From assembly GCA_045629845.1 (NCBI GenBank), contig JAZQRZ010000099.1, forward strand, positions 1-15,218: a DNA stretch of 15,218 nucleotides, written 5' to 3'. A program made the translations under genes and the position numbers. Origin of the DNA: UBA9715 sp045629845. Its GTDB lineage: Bacteria; Actinomycetota; Coriobacteriia; Coriobacteriales; Eggerthellaceae. Below, in pieces: positions 6,644-13,354 of the stretch (positions are counted from its first letter, which is position 1; each line of letters opens with the position of its first letter). Under the pieces are notes generated by a model. The model saw only the letters and a list, made by a program, of their open reading frames with translations. It searched no databases and had not been told where the DNA came from.

Positions 6644-7561
6644 ATGGATAAGGCAGAGACAGACAATCAAAAGAGCAGGTCGTCCGATGCGTGTAAGAAT
6701 TGCAGGCCTGTTATTGCCGCTATCGCGGGAGTGTTTGTACTTGTCTTGGCAGTTGTGGGGTTGAATCTTGTAGGGCTTATCAGCTTGCCCTTTCTGCCGA
6801 AAAGTCCAGAACTTGTGCTTTTGCGTGCAATAGGCGACGTTGCGCACGACGGAACGTTTGATGTTGTTGCAGATGCGGATACTGATGCTGAATTAAGCAT
6901 AGAAGCCCTTGGTCAAGAGGCTAAAAGCAACGTTCGACTAACGGCGACAGCCACAGGAACAGCGTATGATTTCGATGCGAATGATCCCTCTAAGCTGAAG
7001 ATTCCAGACGGTGCGTTTGCTGTTGATACCATGTTCGCCTTGGATGTTGGTTTCCTGCAAGGCGAAACTGAAAATCTTCATGCTTCAGGAACATTCGATT
7101 TAGCTCTTGATGATGAGGTAATTAATTATCACCTTCAGGAACCGTTCGATTACGAGGGGGTCATCCAGTTCGATACACAGGCGCTTATGGGCCAGGAAAA
7201 TAGGGTAATGATGCGCGGCATTGCTCTAAGTGATATTCATGACATGAAGATGGAAGGCGATAAGGTTACCTTTACTGTAAATACCGCATCGATTGATACC
7301 AGCACTGTTCCCGATGCGCTTAAAGAAATCCTGCAGTTGGTCGATATTGATTTAGTTGATGCGCAGACGAACCTGAGTAATCTTGATGTAAGCGTTGATC
7401 TGGGTACTCCTAGTTCAGTTCGAGCTCATGTCACTGGCACAATGGATGTGACAGCCCAAGGCCGAAAGAGGGTGGACCTTCCATTAGCACTTCCAGTTGT
7501 GCCTGTTAACATCGACCTTAAAATCAACGTGCCAATTGATATTAATTTCGTGCTTTCGTAG
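6644..7561 (+). CDS. membrane-anchored protein with beta-rich extracytoplasmic domain, unknown function
   Basis: The protein has 305 residues. A short Lys/Asp/Ser-rich cytoplasmic tail contains a CKNC motif (17-20), followed by one membrane helix (about 23-45). The remaining ~255 residues are acidic and Thr/Val/Ala-rich with alternating polar and hydrophobic residues, typical of an exported beta-structured domain; phrases such as ASGTFDLAL and VRAHVTGTMDV suggest repeated strands, as in lipid-binding or LEA-like folds, but no family is recognised. The C-terminus ends on a Pro/Val/Ile-rich strand series. The start at 6644 follows AAAGAAG. It has its own shared-box promoter with a strong leader hairpin, and the next transcription unit (site D) starts only 31 nt after its stop. 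Probably an envelope component of the same regulon. Confidence 0.8.
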   Translation: MDKAETDNQKSRSSDACKNCRPVIAAIAGVFVLVLAVVGLNLVGLISLPFLPKSPELVLLRAIGDVAHDGTFDVVADADTDAELSIEALGQEAKSNVRLTATATGTAYDFDANDPSKLKIPDGAFAVDTMFALDVGFLQGETENLHASGTFDLALDDEVINYHLQEPFDYEGVIQFDTQALMGQENRVMMRGIALSDIHDMKMEGDKVTFTVNTASIDTSTVPDALKEILQLVDIDLVDAQTNLSNLDVSVDLGTPSSVRAHVTGTMDVTAQGRKRVDLPLALPVVPVNIDLKINVPIDINFVLS

Positions 7562-7591
7562 GCGTAAGTCCAGCGTAATGGTCGAGTTTGC

Positions 7592-7626
7592 TTTGTAACG
7601 TTTGCGTACGCTTACTCTCGTATGCT
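7592..7626 (+). promoter_or_regulatory. SARP-type box and -10 of the YdbS/YdbT-like operon (site D)
   Basis: TTTGTAACGTTTGCGTACGC (7592-7611) is followed after 9 nt by TATGCT (7621-7626). The position of this -10 rules out translation starting at the in-frame ATG at 7622, since that codon would lie inside the promoter; it supports the start at 7667. Confidence 0.83.
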
Positions 7627-7666
7627 TATGCAGGTTAATACTGGCTATCTGTCTGGAGGGCTCTGT

Positions 7667-8167
7667 ATGAACGAGATACCTGCAAACAAGCTCGACCCAC
7701 GTATTAAAACAGTATGGCGGATACGCTATGCCATCCCTATCGTAATCCTTGGAATTATTCTTACTGTTGCAGCTGTATTGTTAAAGGGTTCCCTAGCGGA
7801 ACAAGGTGCGGATGTTAACAACGTACCGTTCATCATTATTGGTGTATTGGTGCTCATCTTGCTCATCATTTTCATAGGTATCGTGCCAGGCGTTCGTTAT
7901 CGCAAGTGGCGCTATGAGATAACCGATGACTGTCTTGACATCATGAGGGGTGGCTTTTTTAAGAAGAGGCGCTACCTGGTGCCGTTCATCCGCGTTCAGG
8001 ATACTGACACACGGCAGACTTTCCTGTTGAGCAGGTTCAAGCTGGCAGCTGTTACTGCTTCAACGGCAGCGAATGAGCATGAGATTCCGGGGCTCGACGT
8101 TGACACTGCTGAGCAGCTGCGTAATCGCGTGGCCGAGCTTGCCGCCAGCGCGCGAGAGGATGCATAA
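7667..8167 (+). CDS. YdbS-like bacterial PH-domain membrane protein
   Basis: This 166-residue protein has two membrane helices (about 20-41 and 53-76) followed by one bacterial PH domain (bPH2, about 77-155): WRYEITDDCLDI, the GGFFKKRRYLVPFIRVQD hairpin, and the NEHEIPGL stretch leading to a C-terminal helix. This is the architecture of Bacillus YdbS (COG3402). In Bacillus, ydbST belongs to the SigW envelope-stress regulon and has been linked to resistance to the circular bacteriocin amylocyclicin; whether that applies here is inference. Start 7667 is chosen over 7622 because GGAGGG lies 7 nt before it and the earlier ATG lies in the promoter. It is 2 nt from the next gene, which is YdbT-like, so the pair is translated together. 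Confidence 0.9.
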   Translation: MNEIPANKLDPRIKTVWRIRYAIPIVILGIILTVAAVLLKGSLAEQGADVNNVPFIIIGVLVLILLIIFIGIVPGVRYRKWRYEITDDCLDIMRGGFFKKRRYLVPFIRVQDTDTRQTFLLSRFKLAAVTASTAANEHEIPGLDVDTAEQLRNRVAELAASAREDA

Positions 8168-8169
8168 CC

Positions 8170-9942
8170 ATGGCTGACTACGAAAATGATCAGAAGGGCA
8201 CAGTCCCTTCCGGAGCAGATAATGCGCCCGCTCCTCCTGCTGCGGATAGCCTCTATATCGCTATGTTTGAAACGGGTAAGCATTACAAGGTGCAGAAAAG
8301 CTACATTGCCATAGCACCTGTCATTGCTCTTTTTATTGCAATCATATTTGCGGTTTTCAACAACTTAGAAGAACAGCTTTATTGGGCTCTTGACACGCTT
8401 GACACTGTTACGGGTCCGTTTGCTGACCTGATAGTCTTGGTTGTGCTTTTCGTTCCCTTTATTCTTAGATGGCGCGCCATGTCGTATGTGTTTGACGATA
8501 AGGGCTTTAGCTTCTATTACGGTGTCTTTTCGAAGCATTGTGTACAGCTGCCCTATACGCAGGCTCAGTCGCTGAGTTATCATGCATCGCCCTTGCAGCG
8601 TATCTTCCGCGTATGTACGGTCACTGTTGATCGCGCGGGCGGCTCGGCAAGGAAAACTCTTAGCGTGCCTTACGTGAAGCGCACGACGTTCGAGAAGATG
8701 CGTGCTGAGTTGTCGATGCGCAAAGCAGCCATGCAGGCAGGTAAGACATCTGAAGTTACTTATGTTCCCGATGTTGAAGTGAACATATTCGATAACGAGC
8801 CTGTGTCGTACGAGTATCGCTTGGAAAAGGGTGCTCTGCTGAAGACCGCCCTTACCAACGACAAACCAGTCATTGCAGCTGTTGTCGTTTTGCTACTTGG
8901 TATCGTTGCTTCAATCGTTGCGTTGCTCTGCGGGGTAGCGTTTATGGAAGATATTCGCGACATATTCATCTTGCTTATGTTGGCAGTCATGGTTGTCGTT
9001 TGGATATTCGGATTGTTCCCCGTTCTGCTGAAGTACGGAAGATTCCGTGCTCGTCGTCGAGGCTCGCGCATCGAGGTTGAACACGGCGTGATCTCTCACG
9101 ACTTTACCAGCATGGACGCTGATTGCATCGAATTCGTTGAAGTGCATCAGTCACCTTTGCGTCGCTTTACCGGTGCGTGTGAGCTGTCGTTTGGTCGCAC
9201 GACCTTTGCGAGCAAAGAAGGGGTTTTCAAGAAGCTCAAGAACCTGCTTATAAAGAGCAAGAAGAAAAAGAAGAAGGTTATCGAGAAGGCAGAGACGCTG
9301 GTTGTTCATCCCTTCGTCAAGCTAGAGCGTGCTAACGAGATTCTAGATAATCTAGCGCCCGAGCTTGCTGATCGTCCCCGCCGTGAAGAATGTAGGCCAC
9401 TGCCTAAGGTCGCATTCCGACGCGCTCTTATCCGTGAGTGCTTGCTTCGTAACAAGGTGCTTTGGGTCTGCCTTGCCATCATTGTGGTTCGCTGGATACT
9501 CAACGTATTCGTGGTGCCTCGTATCGGAATTGTCGGCGTGGCAATCGACTTACAAGATGGCTCGCCAGTGGTTGAAATCTATTTCATTGACACTTACTAC
9601 GAGCTTATGAGGTACCTGCTTATCGCTGCTATCGTTGTGGGTGTCATAAGTATTGCTGTCAAGGTTCTTACTGCAAGACGCTACGCTCTAAAGTCGGGTT
9701 ATACGTGGAATGACGATTATCTTTTGCTGCTTCATGCGGGCTCTCCGACATGTCAGCATGTTATTCCGCGTAACAAGATTCAGTCTGGTGTCTCTGAAGT
9801 CAGCTGGGGCCAGCGTCGGAAATCGGTCGCTACGTTACAGGCGAATGCGTTCACGGGTTCGCAAAGCGTTGTTGCTAGCCTTGTTGATGTCTCTACCGAC
9901 GAAGTCAATGCTTATCTCGATTGGCTGATGCCTCGCCAGTAG
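8170..9942 (+). CDS. YdbT-like membrane protein with three bacterial PH domains
   Basis: The protein has 590 residues, longer than the ~490 of Bacillus YdbT. The N-terminal 25 residues are Pro/Ala/Asp-rich. Three units each consist of a pair of membrane helices and a bPH2 domain: helices at 45-63 and 85-100 with PH 102-182; helices at 233-257 and 264-288 with PH about 290-395; helices at 431-449 and 481-500 with PH 502-587. Typical PH turns are visible (VQLPYTQAQSLSYHASPLQR; FVEVHQSPLRRFTG; VIPRNKIQSGVSEVSWGQRR). The second domain carries an inserted basic loop, KKLKNLLIKSKKKKKKV (354-370), likely to bind the anionic membrane face. It belongs to the operon of site D, right after the YdbS-like gene. 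The pair probably forms a membrane complex protecting against membrane-active compounds, by analogy only. Confidence 0.9.
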   Translation: MADYENDQKGTVPSGADNAPAPPAADSLYIAMFETGKHYKVQKSYIAIAPVIALFIAIIFAVFNNLEEQLYWALDTLDTVTGPFADLIVLVVLFVPFILRWRAMSYVFDDKGFSFYYGVFSKHCVQLPYTQAQSLSYHASPLQRIFRVCTVTVDRAGGSARKTLSVPYVKRTTFEKMRAELSMRKAAMQAGKTSEVTYVPDVEVNIFDNEPVSYEYRLEKGALLKTALTNDKPVIAAVVVLLLGIVASIVALLCGVAFMEDIRDIFILLMLAVMVVVWIFGLFPVLLKYGRFRARRRGSRIEVEHGVISHDFTSMDADCIEFVEVHQSPLRRFTGACELSFGRTTFASKEGVFKKLKNLLIKSKKKKKKVIEKAETLVVHPFVKLERANEILDNLAPELADRPRREECRPLPKVAFRRALIRECLLRNKVLWVCLAIIVVRWILNVFVVPRIGIVGVAIDLQDGSPVVEIYFIDTYYELMRYLLIAAIVVGVISIAVKVLTARRYALKSGYTWNDDYLLLLHAGSPTCQHVIPRNKIQSGVSEVSWGQRRKSVATLQANAFTGSQSVVASLVDVSTDEVNAYLDWLMPRQ

Positions 9943-10017
9943 GGCTCTCGAATAGGTCTTAGCCGGAGGTGCAAACGCATTTCGGTTTTGGGAAGGGAAC
10001 GAAGAAAGGACCTTTGT

Positions 10018-10629
10018 ATGAAAACTACCAAGATCAGGTTTTTAGCATTCATCGCCAGCACGGCCCTTGTTGCCATGCTTGGTCTTGCTGCATGCAGTGG
10101 CAGTTCCTCGACGTCTGCAGTAAGCAGTGCTGCTTCTACTAGCGCCAACAGCGCCGCTGCATCCGCTAGTGCTAGCAACGCTTCTGAAAGTGCCAGCAGC
10201 GCCGCTGCAAGCGGAACCGCTTCTGCGGGCGAATCTGTTTCTCTTGCGGCTCTTGCCAAAGAGCTCTTCCAGAACTGTCTTGTTGGAACAGATGACAAGG
10301 ATGTCCTTTATTTCTATGCGCAAGGCGACGATGACAAAACCGCTTCATTGCTGATCTACGACATTTCGAACGATGCCTTCTCAGTCCATGCAGGAGCATA
10401 TGTTGAACCGTCTTCTGGTATGGTCAAAATCGACACCAAGGGTGCTGGTGAGGCAATAGAATTCAAAGTTACTCCCAATGCAGACAAGACTGCTGTTGAA
10501 TTCACGTTCGATAACGGTACGACTGTGACTATGGGCCCTGTTATCGATGAAGACACTGAGAAACTGCTGAAGGAACTCGATCAGCTCATCGCTGAGGTTA
10601 ACAATTCTGCAGACACTCAAAGCAAATAG
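10018..10629 (+). CDS. Ser/Ala-rich lipoprotein
   Basis: The protein has 203 residues. A lipoprotein signal peptide (basic KTTKIR, hydrophobic 8-22) ends in the lipobox LAAC (23-26), so C26 would be lipidated. Residues 27-75 are an almost pure Ser/Ala/Thr spacer, as in wall-spanning linkers. A compact alpha/beta domain follows (about 76-190): KELFQNCLVGTDDKDVLYFYA, VEFTFDNGTTVTM, then a helix ELDQLIAEVNNS. No family recognised. Start 10018 is chosen over an in-frame start at 9988 because AAAGGA lies 7 nt before it and the signal peptide then begins at residue 1. The gene follows the YdbT-like gene by 75 nt with no clear promoter or terminator between, so it is probably the third gene of the site D operon. 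Confidence 0.87.
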   Translation: MKTTKIRFLAFIASTALVAMLGLAACSGSSSTSAVSSAASTSANSAAASASASNASESASSAAASGTASAGESVSLAALAKELFQNCLVGTDDKDVLYFYAQGDDDKTASLLIYDISNDAFSVHAGAYVEPSSGMVKIDTKGAGEAIEFKVTPNADKTAVEFTFDNGTTVTMGPVIDEDTEKLLKELDQLIAEVNNSADTQSK

Positions 10630-10730
10630 CGGCTTATAGGACTTTGATTTGTTTGTCAGGAATCACATCGCTTGTCGTGATAAGTATTCTTGTCTCCTTT
10701 CGCTACGGTAGGAAAAACTAAATAGATATA

Positions 10731-10773
10731 CGAAAACGAACTGCCCCGAATTCATCTGGGCAGTTCGTTTTCG
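10731..10773. terminator. bidirectional terminator between convergent genes
   Basis: A perfect 16-bp stem CGAAAACGAACTGCCC (10731-10746) pairs with 10758-10773 over an 11-nt loop. It lies between the lipoprotein gene and the convergent DUF5684 copy 2. The A-rich start of the left arm gives a T-rich right arm (GTTCGTTTTCG) on the plus strand, and the minus-strand exit is ATATCTATTTAGTTTTTCC. It therefore probably terminates both genes. Confidence 0.85.
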
Positions 10774-10803
10774 TGCATGATTTTATAGGGTTAGTCTGAT
10801 TGG

Positions 10804-11331
10804 CTAATCTTGCGGACCGAAATAAGTCGAGGATCCGAAGCCCAAAACGAGCAACATGATGTTCGGGAAGATGATGTACAGGATAAGCCATCCCAGACCA
10901 TGGCCGAAAGCTTGCATCGTCTTGTAGGTACCAACAAGCCCAAGGATGCATCCTGCGAGAACGACAAGGCCGCCAATGAAACCAAGAATAGCGTTGCCGC
11001 CACCAGATGCGATGATGTCGCCACCTGCAGTGACAGTATACGAGCCGCTCATGAACATAATGATTAAGCCTACGATGACGAGGGCTATCATAACCCAGAA
11101 CAAACCAACCTTCTTCCATGAGATGCGCCATTGCACGTAGTCGGAATAGATTGGAATAATCGATTTCCACCCAGCCTCGCCAGCCTTAGTAAAGATTTTC
11201 CATCTGGCGATAATCAGCAGGACCCAAAACGCTAAGGCAAGGAGGCATATCGTCATAACGCCACCAGCAATGATGCCCGCTGCTACAGCTTCTTCACTTG
11301 GCGCTGCCCAAGCTTGTTCGATTCCAAACAT
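10804..11331 (-). CDS. DUF5684-family four-TM membrane protein, copy 2
   Basis: The 175 residues align without gaps with the protein at 2254-2781, differing at about 22 positions; the surface segment ARWKIFTKAGEAGWKSIIPI and the C-terminal ~35 residues are almost unchanged. Four membrane segments lie at the same places. About a dozen bases after the stop (AATCAGACTAAC) are also conserved, but the terminators differ, so the duplicated unit is the coding region plus a few bases. An upstream TTG at 11382 would add 17 residues (lacking in copy 1); the ATG at 11331 is preferred because of AAAGGA 7 nt before it and the match to copy 1. Unlike copy 1 it has only a degraded version of the shared box, so the copies may be expressed under different conditions. 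Confidence 0.9.
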   Translation of the reverse strand: MFGIEQAWAAPSEEAVAAGIIAGGVMTICLLALAFWVLLIIARWKIFTKAGEAGWKSIIPIYSDYVQWRISWKKVGLFWVMIALVIVGLIIMFMSGSYTVTAGGDIIASGGGNAILGFIGGLVVLAGCILGLVGTYKTMQAFGHGLGWLILYIIFPNIMLLVLGFGSSTYFGPQD

Positions 11332-11403
11332 GATTCGTTCCTTTCTCGTTGCATAAGCTGCTGCTTTAGTGTTTTTGTTCAATAGCTAAGGAACTCTGTA
11401 ATT

Positions 11404-11439
11404 AGTATATATAGAAGTTTTTATGAAATTAGTTACAAG
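11404..11439 (-). promoter_or_regulatory. degenerate shared box and -10 of DUF5684 copy 2
   Basis: On the minus strand CTTGTAAC (11439-11432) matches the first half of the shared box, but the second half reads TAATTTCATAAA instead of GTTTACGTACGC. TATACT (11409-11404) lies 10 nt beyond the 20-nt window, one more than at the intact sites. It may be a weak or decayed regulator site, or an ordinary promoter with a good -10. Confidence 0.4.
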
Positions 11440-11607
11440 TTATAAACAGCCTGTTCACAAGAGGTTTTCGACGCTTTTGAGAGAGTTAATCGTTAGCGCA
11501 AAAGATAAGTCGCGTTGATGACAAAAGGAAGCCTGGCCTAGCATCAGGAGAGGTTTTGCTGAGTTATCGGGGTAAGAGTCTTCGATACATTAATCAAGAT
11601 GCGGCGA

Positions 11608-12195
11608 TTAAACGTCGAAGCCTTTCTTTGCTGCGAGGCAAGCTGCGATGCCTCCCAGAATAAAACGGTCGATGACAGCGCGGATCTGCGTCCATTCTTC
11701 GTCGCTTGCGGTGGACGAACGCGCTGCGGCGAAGCATCCCGACATTTGGAATGAGCAGACCGCTTCGGCTTGGGCATGTGTATAGCCGGCATTTGTTAGC
11801 AAGATAAACAGGTCGTGCTCGTTGGTGTCTTCGCGTTTGTTCAGGAACGTGTCAAGGAAGCGTCCTTCCTTCACCACGGGGTCGTATACGTCTGCATCGC
11901 GTACGAGTGAACAAAACGGTCGTCCCTTGGGCTTGAAGCCGTCCGAGCACGCAATCTGGCTTATGAGAGGCAGTGTGTCGCGCGCATAATCCCGTACGAC
12001 GATGTCATACACGTCGGCTGGGTTGTCGAAGTGCTCGTAGAACGTCGAGCGGCTGACGCGCGCTTCACGGGAGAGCTCTGAGACCGTAATGTCAGCGAGC
12101 GGCTTTTTAGCAAGAAGCGCTAGGAGCGCTTCCTTGATAGCGCCTTCGGTTCGCGTTGTGTACTTGGCTTTGGCTTGAGCCAATGATCTCTCCAT
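11608..12195 (-). CDS. TetR/AcrR-family transcriptional regulator
   Basis: The protein has 195 residues, a normal length for the family. The DNA-binding domain is residues ~14-62: helix IKEALLALLAKKPLADITV, helix-turn-helix SELSREARVSRSTFYEHF (39-56), then the start of the long linker helix. This HTH matches the TetR pattern closely. Residues 65-190 form the helical ligand/dimer domain, which is not diagnostic of any subfamily. The gene is transcribed away from the DUF262 pair with a 103-nt shared intergenic region, so it may control them; alternatively it regulates an unlinked target. Its Shine-Dalgarno sequence is poor. A shared role with the DUF5684 gene that follows it on the same strand is unlikely, since 276 nt separate them. 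Confidence 0.93.
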   Translation of the reverse strand: MERSLAQAKAKYTTRTEGAIKEALLALLAKKPLADITVSELSREARVSRSTFYEHFDNPADVYDIVVRDYARDTLPLISQIACSDGFKPKGRPFCSLVRDADVYDPVVKEGRFLDTFLNKREDTNEHDLFILLTNAGYTHAQAEAVCSFQMSGCFAAARSSTASDEEWTQIRAVIDRFILGGIAACLAAKKGFDV

Positions 12196-12226
12196 TCACT
12201 ACAAATTCGGTCAATGTGTTCGGAAT

Positions 12227-12232
12227 TATAAT
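12227..12232 (+). promoter_or_regulatory. possible -10 box of the DUF262 pair
   Basis: TATAAT at 12227-12232 is a perfect -10 hexamer 67 nt before the first DUF262 start. The -35 region (AATTCG or neighbours) is poor. The short palindrome TGCTAGCA (12232-12239) overlaps it and could be part of an operator for the divergent TetR protein. ATTATA at 12225-12230 also reads as TATAAT on the minus strand, so it might serve the TetR gene. Confidence 0.4.
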
Positions 12233-12298
12233 GCTAGCACAAGCGTCACTATCTTCCTTTGCTAGGATGATGAAAGCAAACACAAGACGGGGGGAGCA

Positions 12299-13345
12299 AT
12301 GCAAATACAGCAACAGGTGCTGCTTGATTTTATGGGAGAGCCAAGCTTGTGTTTTATTATTCCTCGCTTTCAACGCTCTTACTCGTGGGGTATAGAGCAA
12401 TGTGACGAGCTGTGGCGCGATATCCTGCGAGCTGCTCGCGAGCACCGTTCGCATTTTTTGGGTTCGCTTATCTACTGCACGGATGATGGCGGGTTTTCGA
12501 TTGTTGACGGGCAACAGCGTTTGATTACTGTAACGTTGCTGTTGGCGGCGCTTGCCAAGCACTTTAGCGATAAGGGCGAGCAACTTTTCGGAATCGATGG
12601 CGAATCTATTGTCTCGACATACCTGCTGAACGGCGACGGTCCTAAAATTGTTCCCTCGTTCATTGATGTCCCGACACTCGAAGCTGTTGTGCGTGGATCC
12701 AAGCTTCCTGCCAGACCATCAATTCGAATTGTTGAGAACCTTTCCAACTTCGAGGATAAGATGAGCCAAGCTGACTTTGACGCTCGAGAACTTCTATCTG
12801 GTCTGCAGTCTCTCGTCGTTATTGGTGTAAAGCTTAACTCTCGCGCGCAAGCACCAGCTGTGTTTGAGAGTTTCAACTCGAAAGGCGTGCCACTCGTCAC
12901 AGCCGACCTTGTGCGTAATTATTTGCTGCTTGCCGAAAGCCATGACGAACAGGCGCGTCTTCATGCAAAATACTGGACACCCATCTGCGGCGTCTTCGGC
13001 GACGACCCCGGATCCCTGAAGCTGAATAACGCCATTTTAGGTTGGCTTGCCGTTCGCTTGAAAGCAGTGCGAAAGTTCGGCGATGAGCAGGCTTTTAGTA
13101 TTTTCAAGAGCTTCTGCGAGGATGAGTATACAGGTACGATTGATGACCTGCTCGAAGAGATGTACGCGTTTTGCATGGTCTGGGCGGAAAACTACCGCTA
13201 TCACGCCGTGAAGAAGTACAAGACAGCTGATTGGGCCACCCTTGGTCATAAAACACGCGTGTCTGGGCGGCCGCGTGTAAAGTTGGATAACCCCGATAGT
13301 GCCGAGTACTACAAAAAGCACTTCGGCGTTGATCCGCAGTGGTAG
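12299..13345 (+). CDS. stand-alone DUF262 protein, first of a tandem pair
   Basis: The protein has 348 residues. The N-terminal DUF262 (GmrS-type, ParB/Srx-like fold) domain is well preserved: IPRFQRSYSW (21-30), LWRDI, HFLGSLIY (52-59) and IVDGQQRL (68-75), with the D-G-Q-Q-R nucleotide-binding motif intact. FESFNSKGVPL (190-200) and ADLVRN (203-208) form the conserved end of the family core, followed by about 140 helical residues. A DUF1524 HNH-type nuclease domain, normally fused in GmrSD restriction enzymes of 550-700 residues, is absent. DUF262 proteins of GmrSD type cleave glucosylated-hydroxymethylcytosine DNA using NTP; the stand-alone form has no proven role. The start has GGGGGGAG 4-5 nt before it. 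The next gene, a paralogue, starts 9 nt after its stop. Confidence 0.92.
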   Translation: MQIQQQVLLDFMGEPSLCFIIPRFQRSYSWGIEQCDELWRDILRAAREHRSHFLGSLIYCTDDGGFSIVDGQQRLITVTLLLAALAKHFSDKGEQLFGIDGESIVSTYLLNGDGPKIVPSFIDVPTLEAVVRGSKLPARPSIRIVENLSNFEDKMSQADFDARELLSGLQSLVVIGVKLNSRAQAPAVFESFNSKGVPLVTADLVRNYLLLAESHDEQARLHAKYWTPICGVFGDDPGSLKLNNAILGWLAVRLKAVRKFGDEQAFSIFKSFCEDEYTGTIDDLLEEMYAFCMVWAENYRYHAVKKYKTADWATLGHKTRVSGRPRVKLDNPDSAEYYKKHFGVDPQW

Positions 13346-13354
13346 GTGAACGGC

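Noticed and set aside
7622..7666. Extended N-terminus of the YdbS-like protein starting at 7622
   Set aside because: The ATG lies inside the -10 box of the promoter, and a good ribosome binding site precedes the ATG at 7667.
9828..9844. Minus-strand CTGTAACGTAGCGACC resembling the shared box
   Set aside because: Inside the YdbT-like gene, second half-repeat absent, no -10 at 9 nt.
10127..10399. Leu- and Arg-rich alternative frames across the lipoprotein gene
   Set aside because: They are out-of-frame readings of the Ser/Ala-repeat codons; the lipobox and ribosome binding site settle the true frame.
11332..11607. Search for a small gene or RNA between DUF5684 copy 2 and the TetR gene
   Set aside because: Apart from the DUF5684 promoter, only weak short inverted repeats (CTTTTG/CAAAAG, CCTG/CAGG) and no convincing reading frame were seen.
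12525..12536. CTGTAACGTTGC resembling the shared box
   Set aside because: Inside the DUF262 coding region, without the GTACGC half or a -10 at the right distance.
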